Source: Branchiostoma lanceolatum
Lineage: Eukaryota; Chordata; Leptocardii; Amphioxiformes; Branchiostomatidae
Assembly (NCBI RefSeq): GCF_035083965.1
Contig: NC_089732.1
Coordinates: 8,309,383 to 8,373,382 of the forward strand
Reading direction: 5' to 3'
Length of the DNA: 64,000 nt
The notes beneath the pieces were generated by a model. It saw nothing but the letters and a program-made list of their open reading frames with translations. It had not been told where the DNA came from and did no database searches. Within the stretch, counting starts at the first letter, position 1. Each line of letters opens with the position of its first letter. Shown one piece after another: positions 8,632 through 18,808 of the stretch. Position numbers and translations under genes: made by a program.

Positions 8632-10875
8632 CTAGATACAGGCGTAAGGATCGCCGCTCCGCTGGCAGGTGTGAGCGTGGAACGGGAAGCCTGCTGGCCA
8701 TCCCGGCGGGGGGTCCACCGGCTCAGCTGAAGGACAGCACATCAGGCCGACGTCACAGCTGCACGGGTCGTACGAGTTGGAGGCGAAGCACACCTGTCCC
8801 TCCTGGCCCAGGGCGCCGCACGTGCCCAGGTCAGAGTCTGCGAACGTACCGGTACCACCTGCATGGGATATGGGAATCGGTTCATGCTGAGATTAGCCTC
8901 CTTCGCAGACTTCTAGCAGCGTCGGGGTAGTTTTGCAGGGTCGGTGGCCCGAGGGCTGATTTTCAACATGAGCCCGGTTCTTTTAATGTCGGGGGAGATA
9001 GTTTCATCGTACCTCATCCGCCATTACAGCATCTGGGCCATGTTGGAAACCACGAATCAGCTCTCCCCTAAAGAATACAAGACGGCGCTCCTACCCTAGA
9101 AGTCTGCAAAGGAGGCTAGGCTAGGCTGAGATAACGACTGTGCATGGTGGCCAGATGCAGTGTTTGTACGCATACGTGACGTCACAATTTAAACGTAGTT
9201 ATCTTATTGGACCTATATTTATGTACATGTAGATAGCGGGGGTGGGATATAAATAGATTGAAGCTAACGATCGAGGAAAAAATATAATTATTTCATTTTC
9301 ATTTTATTTATACAGGGGAAATACAACTCAGGCTGTGAAGCCTGTTTTTCAGGTATCCCTGATTTTACATATAAAAAACACAACTACGACATAGTACACT
9401 GAGTAACAATAATAAACAATCAATAATAAAAGCCATGTCACATACAATACAGATTATATATATTATAAAAAATGTGGTGCCGTAGGACTTATGTACAGAC
9501 AAAACAGGTTATTGCAAGTAGAAATTGAGGAACATCGAATGCCTCAGGCATCTAGTCTCACAAGAGACTTTACATCCAATGACAAGTTCAAGTTTGGCTT
9601 TGGCTAATATTTTGCAGAATTTTAGAGTGTCCTTTAAATAGTTTAACAGTACAAAAGACAGAGTCGCGTACCGTTATAGTACCAGTAGAAGGACCATGGC
9701 TCCCCGTCCTTCTGACAGCACTGCCTGCCCCACTGGCAGTCGTAGGTAGAAGCACACCTGGTGACACCGTCCTACAGGGGAGACAACATAGATCCTATAG
9801 CACATACGTACAATAGCGACTTTGCTTCTGCTTTGAAAAGTCCGCCAACATTGTTCCAATCTGGACGTAACAGTTTACTGGCTGCTATAAGTTCATTTTT
9901 TTAAAATTTTGTCATAAAAGATACCCCCCCCCAATCAAAATATGATATCGGAGGTAGGTTTCAAAGGTCCAATCTTAATTTTACGCCTAGCTTCATTATT
10001 CCAAGCTAAAGCGGCGTGTGGACATACATGAACATATGGGAGCCACAATACATACAGTGTTATCGTCAACTTGACTTTATAAATTTCGTTCCATAAAGAT
10101 AGACCTAGGATCGATGTGTTAAGAAATTCTTATTTTCCTAGATCTATTGTAGAGTGGAACCCGCTGCCATCAAGTACTGCAGGGGAATCCTCAATCGCGA
10201 TAACTTTAAACAACGTGACAGGTCGTCGTTCAGTGTAACTTGCTGATTTCGAGTCGCGCTCGGCCATCAGCAAATTAAGAATTAGTGCTCACTCTCTAGA
10301 AGTAGAGAGAGGACGATTTTAGAGTTTACCAGTGTGCCAAAGAATTTGTAAATACTGTAAGTCCAAGGCGATCGAAGACGAAAGACATTTTATTTCCAAG
10401 GGTCTTTTTAACAGTGACGAAAGAACCGAATTATTTAAACAAGTTACCACGACATACCCCTACGTTTACACATTCACGGATGAACAAAAAGCTACCTTTC
10501 CCTTGAAATCACAGAACCCACAAATACTGCAAATACTAGAAAAAGTGGCATTTTTCGTCTTCCACTGTCTCCAAAAAAGAAGTCATACCCAGCTAGTTTA
10601 GCTATAGCCAACAATTGTATTTAGTACCAGTAGCCTATTGTTACAACAAAGTCAGACACAGTTTACTGACGCATGTATGTTTTAACCCTATGTTTTTACC
10701 ATGTATTTGCAATTAGCCCACGGGCATTAACTTGCAATAAACTTCTATTTAATATAGCCAGTTGCCCCGCGTGCCTGTGTAGCTGATGCGCTACGCCGAA
10801 GGGCGGTATACTCACGGCTGCTTTGCACGCCACTGCAATACTGAGAAACACAAGAAGCATGGACCGGACCGCCAT
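8632..10875 (-). CDS. Small secreted cysteine-rich protein, prokineticin/colipase-like pattern
   Basis: Three reverse-strand exons join in phase: 10875-10816 (ATG in the context AAGATGGC, signal peptide), 9771-9672 and 8858-8632 (ends TAG). The product is 128 aa. Residues 1-20 form a signal peptide (MAVRSMLLVFLSIAVACKAA). The mature part has C26, C32, C38C39, C67, C77, C86xC88, C94C95, C118 and C127. The runs 'DCQWGRQCC', 'CGALGQEGQVC' and 'PCSCDVGLMCC' follow the C-x5-C-x5-CC ... C-x-LG-x-EG-x2-C ... C-x-C-x2-GL-x-C layout of prokineticins, astakines, colipase and Dickkopf Cys2. Those are compact disulfide folds used in secreted ligands or cofactors. The first intron falls just after the signal peptide. 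Receptor and function are unknown. The large introns hold LINE scraps. Confidence 0.75.
9285..9480 (-). mobile_element. LINE 3' tail-like fragment
   Basis: Read on the reverse strand, it contains 'ctgaaaaacaggcttcacag', then 'tcccctgtataaataaaatg' and a short ATTTTC-rich tail. I recognise this as the kind of 3' end that follows non-LTR retrotransposon reverse transcriptases in amphioxus-like genomes. It lies in the last intron of the cysteine-rich gene. No coding part is attached. Confidence 0.35.
10132..10210 (+). mobile_element. Non-LTR retrotransposon fragment, end of ORF2
   Basis: A short open stretch encodes 'RNSYFPRSIVEWNPLPSS', the conserved tail seen just after the reverse transcriptase domain of CR1/L2-type LINEs (NSFFPRTIxxWNxLP). 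The frame closes soon afterwards. It is a 5'-truncated relic in the first intron of the cysteine-rich gene. Confidence 0.55.
10332..10760 (+). mobile_element. LINE ORF2 C-terminus plus 3' UTR relic
   Basis: The frame 10332-10601 encodes 'CQRICKYCKSKAIEDERHF' and a downstream 'LFKQ' segment. This is the C-terminal C-x2-C ... EDE-x-HF block typical of non-LTR retrotransposon ORF2 proteins. It stops at TAG (about 10601) and is followed by a 3' UTR-like region ending in gcaataaacttc near 10745. Nothing of the reverse transcriptase itself is present, so it is a severely 5'-truncated insertion. Confidence 0.6.
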
Positions 10876-11797
10876 CTTGTACGTGTATCAGCCTGGCAAG
10901 GTCCAAGTAATGCCAGAACTGAACGAAGTAGTTTTATACATAGTGTGTATTTGTTTTCTTGATCAAATGTTGCGTGGAAATCGGCCATGTGTCACGGTAT
11001 CTACATTAAGATTATATAACGTAATTAGACAAACAAAAAACAACTGATATCAGCGACATTGTCGTGTACATGTATGTGGCGTGTTGCTGTTCCTTTTTGC
11101 ATCGACAGCACTGAAATAGCGGACAAAAATACACGATGAGCTAAATGGTTTTCTAGGTGGCTGATCATGTGTGTGTGTGTGGGGGGGAGAGGTATGTGAT
11201 AGAAAGTACATGTACTTGGTGTATGTACTACGAGAAGAAGAATGCAAAGAAATGTTGTATCGTTTGAACCGTTCCCCCGAAAACGGTTATTTGTAGAATG
11301 ATACATGTCATGACCATGTACATATAGCATCTTATATCATATAGTATGAAAATTCCTAAAAGTTCAGGCTGTTTTCTACAGCTATCATAGTCTAGTAAGC
11401 TACCATACTCTACAGGATACTATGTAGATTAAATAAGACTATATTCGAGTGAAGCTTGTACAGATAGAATTTCGAAAACTTACAGTTTCTTTTGTACAGC
11501 CCATATCTACAATATAGGGATTATCACTGGCCAGTATACAGTTAAATTTAGTCCTTTTAGTCATTGATGGAAAATGCGATATGAAAACGACATTATAACG
11601 TATTTTACATATTATATCATGATATTTAGGACGCTCAATCAAAATTGATATATCAAACTCATCTAGTAATCTGTTGATAATTTCTCAACGGTTGAACCAA
11701 GCAAAAATTATATATGTACATCTTACGAAAGTCGCTGTACTTTTGTTGTGCAAATAAAGATTTCTTCTTATAATTTTCCCCTGTCACGTTCTGTAGT
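10876..11797. other. Intergenic stretch, no recognised feature
   Basis: AT-rich spacer between the start of the cysteine-rich gene and the 3' end of the P450 gene. A short (gt)n/(g)n tract lies at 11168-11188. No exon or RNA gene seen. Confidence 0.5.
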
Positions 11798-14700
11798 TTA
11801 AGCCAGCGGCTCAGCAATGAGTTCATATTTCTTGGGAGAGTGAGTGATGCCATGGATCCCAACGGCTGAGGGTGCAGGGGCGCCCTCTGGCAGCTTGAAG
11901 GTGAAGTGCTGCAGCAGGGACGTGAAGAAGACGAAGAGCTCCATCTCCGCCAGCTGTTTCCCCAGGCACATGCGCGGACCTACACAAGATGTAATACATA
12001 GAGCTTTCAGATAATTTGCGGAAGCTTTCTTTGTCCTGATTTCAAAACAGAAAGGGAGGGAGGGAGGAAGAAAAAAAACAGAGAGTTCGGTATCTTGATA
12101 TCACCAAATTGTGAGCTGGACGTTAGTGGAATTTTAAAGTTTTAGTCCATCTCTTACCAAGAGAGAAAGGGATGACGTGTTCGTCCCTCCGGTACTGTCC
12201 CCGGGCGTCCAGGAAGCGGCCGGGGTCGAACTTTCCGGGGTTCGGGAAATGCTCCGGGTCGTGGTGGACGGACCAAATGTTAGGCTGAGGAAAAGAGATG
12301 CATGGACATATAATTTACCTCGAGGAAAGGAGGTTCACCTCCGAAGGGTACTGCTTTGGTTGTGTTTGTGTGTTTGCACCTATACAACTCAAGATTATTT
12401 TGAAGGATTTGTATGAATTATGATATCTGGGTAGTTATTGAGGTCTCAAAGAAACATGGCGATTTAAACCTCCCTAGCAGCTTTTTCAAGTACTGCAGCA
12501 TCATTGGTTTCGTCTTTCTGATCTTAGTGAGTGAAGACTATACGATACAATCCGGAATACTACATCAAATGATTCAGACATTGAAAGTGAGGATGCAATC
12601 TTACCAACACCGTCGTGCCACCAGGAATGTGGTATCCATGGATACTGGTGTCACGTGAGGTGCCGTGGACCACGCTGTTGGGTAGGATGGTGCCGATGCG
12701 GGCCACCTCCGTCAGGACGGCCTCTGTGTACGGCATCTGGGCACGGTGGGCGGTGGACGGCGGCTGGTCGTGCCCGAGGACGGAGTGGATCTCCTCTTGG
12801 ACCTGAAACAAAAAACAGCCCAAGTTTCCCACATCTTCTTTAAACTTAAAGGGGGACTCAAGCCCATAGGCGAGTGTTATCTTTTTAAAGACCACATTTT
12901 GATGAATGCAAAATTAAACAAATTTGTAAAATTTCATCACATATGAACAAATGAATTCGAACCATTTATAATGATTCCAGTAACTGAGAAGTGTCCCCCA
13001 TGTAGACCCATGGGATATGATACATGAAGGGAATCAGAAACGCCTTACATATTGGACTCATATTGGTTCCTATGGGATAATGGCTGAAAATCTAGGTTGA
13101 TTTTTGAGAGAGTGGCGCATGCAGACCAAAAGGAAATGTCATTAATTATCTAAACAAAAAACGAAACTGTGAAACTGCATTGGTTCGTACCTTCCCCTGT
13201 ATGTCGGGGTTGAGAATCATGTGCAGAAAGGCCCAGTACAGAGTAGTGGAGGTGGTCTCTGCACCGGCGATGAACAAGTCGAACAGCACCATCTCTGCGT
13301 AGTCGTCAGTAAACGTGGTCTCGCCTTCGTTCTCGCGAGATTTCATTTCCTTAATGTACGAGTCAATAAGGTCCCGGATGTCATTGGGGACGAAGGTTTT
13401 CCTGTGGTCATCGATTTCCTCTCTGATGTAGCTTTTAATCGTATCAACGACGTTTCGCACCAACTCTAGACCTTTCCCCATGCCTGGGATGAATCGAAGG
13501 ACGGGGAAAAAGATGGCGAGTTGCCCAGCAAAGTTAAAGGAAAATCCCCGGTCGAGGTGGTCCATTAGGCGCGTGAACTTCTCGTCGTTGTATTCCCATC
13601 TATTTGGAACAGAAAAAAATTAAGGCTATTGTAGCATCGTGGCTGAAAATGTAAGTCTCAATAGCAAGCTACATAGCTACTCGGGAGGACATATTTTCTG
13701 GCTCATGTGCTGTTTTCTGATAGTGTATTAGTTTTCTGATAGTTTCGTAACCCAGACAGTTTCCAACGTAACCCAGACAGTTTCCAACGTAACCCAGACA
13801 GTTTCCAACGTATCTCAGACAGTTTCCAAGACGCTTGCTATGGAGGCTAGAGAGTTAAATGAAAATGGCGTTTAGGTCCTTGAGCCTAGTGGCACATAGG
13901 GTAGCAAGTTTCCTTATTGTTTCAGTAGCAGAGTATATTTTCACAGTTGCTAGCCCTTCGAATTCGTTCCTCTTTAACGTGCTCAAGGCACCTCTTTGAA
14001 CAGTCATGACCCCCGGCATTTTACGCCCCTTTCGAACGACGGGTGCAGCCCCACTGCCGAGCTGTCATGAACCAGGATTGAACCGTTAGCAACTGATTGA
14101 ACTAGGAGCTCAACTGTGAGGCTGCTACCAGTTGAGCTATATGTATATGGACATCCCTCAAAATGAGCATCAATGAGGTTACCCAAAATTGATGTTCGTC
14201 GTGATTTTAACACTATATATGACCTATATATAAAGATGCTTACCTTGACCCAAACACTATGGAACAGATGACATTGGTGACGGCATTCTGGATCATCCGG
14301 CCCATGTCGAACGGCTTGTTCCCGATCTTCATGATCTCTGCCTGTAGAGCCACCGACTCCTCCAGGATCTTCCCCTCCAGGCTTCTCTTCCCGAACCCGA
14401 ATTCCCTGAGAGACATCAGGGTGAACTTCCGGTGTTCTTTCCAAGGGGTGCCGAAAGGAGCCTGGATGATACCTGGAAATAGAAGCCAACCCACCAATGA
14501 TATAGGGCAAGCTCCGATTGATATCCTTAATAGGATCAAATTTGATTAATATCCTCATATATGAATATATGACGAATAGATATAAGATTGAACAAACAAA
14601 AAAGGAAGGATTATCAAAAGTCGTAATGACACGATACTGTCCAAACACACTTTGCCATGAAGTTTTTAATCGTTTTTCTAAGGTACGTTGGTAGAAAGGA

Positions 14701-15682
14701 ATTACCTAGTTGCCGTGGGTTTATAAACTTAGTCGAGGGACCAAACTGCCGAGTGGAGAAATCTTCCGCCTTCTTGACCAGGGCTTCATGAATGACGTCA
14801 TACCCGCTGAGAACCACGATACTCCGCCTCCCCAGACTTACTTGGTAGACCGGTCCGTACGTCTTTGCCCAGTCGGTAAAAGTCAGACAGCGATTGCTCT
14901 TGAAACGACAGGAACAGAATGTACAAACGTTTACTGACGAAAAGGAAACCACAACTTGTTAACTTCACTAAATCCACTCATGACAGAAAAAAGGAAGAAA
15001 CTTCGTCTTTCACTGCTTCCAAAATGAGAGTCAAACTCCAAAAAAGCTTAGATTATATCCTGTAACTATTATTAGAATAGCCTTTTGTTCCACTATCACC
15101 ATTTGTTATCTTGTACTGTATGTAACGTTATACATGTTCTACATACTGTTACATGTTGCGCTAGGACCATAGATCACAAAATTAGGCGACGATTAGGAAC
15201 GGAAAATCGTCACTCAGCCAAATAGCTAAACTATAACTTAGAATGTAACATTATAATAGGTAGGCGGTCGAACCTTAGAGTGAGGAGGAAATCATGACGC
15301 TTTTTCGGTAGTAGACAATAATTTGTCCTCGTCTCTTTATTTCATTTGTCGGCCGCAAATGTCCTTATGACCTACGGCTAAATGCTTCATTTCTAAATCT
15401 ACCCATTGTATATTCTGCCTGGTAGTAACTCATGCATACTAATTACATACAGCTAGCATGAAGTCCTTACAACTGTTAAGACCGACTGTGCGGCTAGATT
15501 TTACTTACATTCGCGAGAGAGAAGATATTGCCGACGATAGGCCACCCCCTCGGGCCGGGTGGGAGGTTCTTGGGAGTACTGAAGTGCCATGACGTCACAA
15601 CGAACACCGCCAACAGGACAAGAGTCGACTGTAAGATCACATTCTCGGCTAGAAACCACTCAACCAACTGTACCGCAGCCAT
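11798..15682 (-). CDS. Cytochrome P450, CYP2-like, complete
   Basis: Seven reverse-strand exons join in phase: 15682-15509, 14898-14706, 14472-14244, 13599-13191, 12802-12605, 12284-12158 and 11979-11798, giving about 503 aa, the usual microsomal P450 length. Residues ~15-33 are an N-terminal membrane anchor followed by the proline hinge 'PPGPRGWPIVGN'. The I-helix oxygen-binding motif AGAETT is at ~310-315, the K-helix E-x-x-R (EVAR) at ~367-370, the PxRF motif (PGRF) at ~422-425. The heme loop FSLGPRMCLGK carries the ligand Cys at ~448, split by the last intron. Clan-2 features (GIIxAPxGxxWKEHRKF, FVPNDIRDLIDSY) support a CYP2 family member: an ER monooxygenase of unknown substrate fed by NADPH-P450 reductase. 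The start of exon 2 (14898) is the least certain border. Confidence 0.93.
13746..13830. repeat. 21 bp minisatellite, four copies
   Basis: Four direct copies of a unit like cgtaacccagacagtttcca lie in an intron of the P450 gene. The first three are nearly identical and the last has 'atctcagac'. Confidence 0.9.
13960..14145 (-). mobile_element. tRNA-derived SINE
   Basis: On the reverse strand a pol III A box-like tagctcaactgg (near 14130) and B box-like ggttcaatcc (near 14075) are about 55 bp apart. They are followed by a body with 'cgaaaggggcgtaaaatgcc'. This is the layout of a tRNA-derived SINE rather than a functional tRNA, since no clean acceptor stem is seen. It lies in a P450 intron. Confidence 0.6.
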
Positions 15683-16889
15683 CTTTGTACGGGTGAACGT
15701 CCGAACGGGCAGTTCAGGGTCAGGCTGCACGAAGGTCAAATGTGTTTGGAACGTACTATTACTTCCGGAGGTATACTTTATAGAACGTTTGCAGAGAGTA
15801 ACAGAGACCAACGCTCCATATATAGTATTTATCAAAAATTGTTACGATCTTCAGATATTGATAGACATAGTTTTGCGCTTTACGTTATTACGCACTCAAG
15901 CGTTTTTGATAGCTGAACTTATACATGAAAACTCCAAGCACACCCCCGAGAACAGTAAAAAGGTTTAAGCCTAACACCTTATCACGTTCACTCAGACGTG
16001 ACGGGGTCATTCATTCTGCTGCACAGACACAAATGTGGGGTCGTGGTAGACAATAGTGCGTGCACTGTGTGTACAAAATGTGTCGCTACCGGTCGAGCTA
16101 CAATGTGATACGTCCAAATTGCCACAAACCATATTGCATATTTGCCACACTCTTATCAAGAGTGTCCTCTGAATAATATCGAAGTGTACGTTATCTGCTT
16201 CGTGGTTTCTAAGACAGTAAAGTGCAAGTGCCAAGTAAGGATTCTTTTTGGGATCCTTCTTTATCATGTTGTTTTGATCATGTGCGTCTTATTGTTTCTA
16301 AATAGTATACCAGATATATACGAGACTTTACACACATATTGTGATGATCTCTTGTCTTGTCTTGTCTTGTCTTGTCTTGTCGTGATACTAGACAAAACCC
16401 CGCGTGGGGCATAGTCTCTAGGACTTATGGTCAGAGGCCTTACCCAAGTGTGGCCGGTGGTGGTGGTGCACGCCGTCAACAAGAAAAAAAAAGTATCTCT
16501 TCTTGATCAGGTTTATTCTGTGCAAAGTATGTTCTTGGTACATTGGTATGAAGTAGCGAAGCCTAAAAGTTGAGCGTTTTCACTGCCAATATTAACCACA
16601 AACTGGCATATAAATTTGGTACCATTCATTATCCCGTTACAGTCATGATATCATAATAACTTTATTGAACAGAAATTGTATACGGATACAACGTATAGAA
16701 GCTTTTATCATTTAAACCATAAAAGTTGTATGGCTGAGCGAATTTTCTAAATGAATTTTGAAAAATACCATCTAATTTCAATTGGTACCTATACATGTAT
16801 ATGGAATAAAACTACCTACAAGAGATTATGCTGTGTGGCGCGAGACACTGGTGGAATTTCTGACCCTTATATTTCTTATTTTACATGGT
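15683..16889. other. Intergenic stretch with a (ttgtc)n microsatellite
   Basis: Upstream of the P450 gene. It holds seven copies of the pentamer cttgt/ttgtc at 16349-16381. Any P450 promoter should be in the first few hundred bases, but no TATA box or other clear element stands out. Confidence 0.5.
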
Positions 16890-17215
16890 AAGGATAATAT
16901 GAATTGCATTAAATGCTGGATATATGAATTGCGTTGAATGCTGGATATCTATTTGGCTCGCCTTAGAATACTGGATACGTTGTATATGAGTTGTCTTAAA
17001 TTATTGGATATGTGAATTGTCTTAAATTCTGGATATTTGAATTGTCTTAAATGCTGGATATATGAATTATCTTAAATACTGGATAGATCATAAGAAATGT
17101 CTTGAATGCTGGATATAAGAATTGTCTTAAAATGCTGGATATCTAATTGCTTTGAAATACTGGATACGTTGTATATAAATCGCCTTAAAAACTGCATATA
17201 TGACTTGCGGATAAA
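16890..17215. repeat. Degenerate ~26 bp minisatellite
   Basis: About a dozen imperfect copies of a unit like tgctggatatatgaattgtc plus ttaaa. The copies vary in length and sequence, so the array is old. Confidence 0.85.
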
Positions 17216-17276
17216 AAATTGTTTTAAATGTTTGAAACAATTGTGAATTGACGATTTGTGACATTGCGCTTGTTTA

Positions 17277-17510
17277 GCCCCTGTCACACTTGTGCGTATA
17301 TGCAAGTCCGCATGAGTCGCGCATTAACAAGTTTTTGTTTTAGGTTGAGTTTGCAGCCGAAGAAGTCATTTCTTTGGTTCGATAACTAGCTGCACAGCGG
17401 TGGGTCAAAGTAGAAAACAACTTCTTCCCTGCAAACTTTACATAAACCAAACAAAATGTTAATGCGCAACTCATGCGCACTTGAATATACGCACAAGTGT
17501 GACAGGGCCC
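17277..17510. mobile_element. MITE, PIF/Harbinger-like
   Basis: A 234 bp palindromic element whose ends read gcccctgtcacacttgtgcg and, inverted, gggccctgtcacacttgtgc. Homology continues ~75 bp inward. It is flanked by TTA on both sides (17274-17276 and 17511-17513). A 3 bp TWA duplication with GGG/GCC ends suggests the PIF/Harbinger superfamily. It lies just beyond the 3' end of the tyrosinase pseudogene. Confidence 0.8.
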
Positions 17511-17854
17511 TTAGTTCGTTCGTTCAGACGTGGACTGTGCGCTTCAATGGTACCCTCTCTCTCCCCCCAGTACCAGAGCTGCTCTCCCTTTGCTGCGTCC
17601 TTTTGTTACAGCAGCAACAAGCAAACAACATAAAGATGGCCATCAGTATCACGAAACCAGCGATTCCAATCACTACATATTTCAACACACCATCCCACGG
17701 GTCCGTGCTGCACTCCCCTAGGTAGCTGTCGTCGTCGATAATCTCTCCGTCAGACATCCCTGTATTGGAGAAACAAAAGAGCATTTATGTCATTCAGTAT
17801 GCGAGAAATGGAGGCATCATTTTCGATTTGTTTGTTGACGGTTTGTTTATCTTG

Positions 17855-17891
17855 GGTTGTGTGAGTGTGTGTGTGTGCTTGTTTGTGTGTA

Positions 17892-17945
<54 letters not shown>

Positions 17946-18001
17946 TGCGTACGTGTGCGTGCAGTGCTTGTTTGTTTGTGTGTGTGTGTGTGTGTGCGTG
18001 C

Positions 18002-18097
<96 letters not shown>
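17855..18097. repeat. (TG)n microsatellite
   Basis: Long gt/tg dinucleotide tract with a few interruptions (gtgcgtacgtgtgcg around 17945). The purest run is about 18005-18096. It lies in the last intron of the tyrosinase pseudogene. The long His/Thr or Val/Cys reading frames across it are artefacts. Confidence 0.97.
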
Positions 18098-18808
18098 AAG
18101 TTTGACCAAGCATTGCCGGTTTCGCATTGATTATGTACGTTAGACCCCCATTTGCACAATTGGTATCTGTTGATGTTTCGCTTGCCGTAAATTGCATATG
18201 CTACATGTATTGAAGTATAATTATAGAAATGATAAGAATTATAGACATTCCTCATTAATCATGCAAATTCCCTCATTGACCTTGATCTTCATCTTCCCCA
18301 AACCCACCAAGTAAAGTAGAATCCAGCTATTTGCATTACTGTTAATAGCATATATATATTTCGGGGATTTGCATAAAATTCCGAAACCCCAAACCATCTC
18401 CCATTCACTCCATTATAAATAAAATGGCATAATTGCATTACCCATTTTCGCATACTCTTGCTATTTGCATAAAAGAATGCCAATTGCATCAGAAAAAAAA
18501 AACAAATGTATCATCATAATCCTTCCTATGCGTCTTAATGTTATGGCTGGCCAAAATATCTGAAAACACACACAGACAGTCGGACTCACGGAAAACAGTA
18601 CCTCCACAAGTTTAACGGAGGTAAAAAAGGTATGAAAAAATGTATGAACACATATTCTCCTAGCTTCTCTTGATCGTCGCATTATTTGTATACCCTTACC
18701 TATACCAATACGTTTCATAATACTTTTGACCCCCTGTTCAAACTCAAAGGTTCCTCCCGACATGACTTTCGGCATTTGTATTATGACGTAGACGGCAATC
18801 GAAACAAG

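Noticed and set aside
8559..8930. A 123-codon forward frame
   Set aside because: It is a shadow of the reverse-strand Cys-rich exon (8632-8858), which has a signal-peptide exon, matching splice phases and the cysteine pattern.
14004..14648. 214-codon reverse frame overlapping P450 exon 3
   Set aside because: It is in a different frame from the P450 exon and runs through a SINE and intron sequence, so it is a shadow.
17794..18255. Long His/Thr-rich and Val/Cys-rich open frames
   Set aside because: They are translations of a (TG)n microsatellite.
18686..18808. Upstream extension of the TRIM frame by 41 codons
   Set aside because: The strong AAGATGGC start at 18809 lies just before the RING domain, as usual for TRIMs. 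The extension has no family character.
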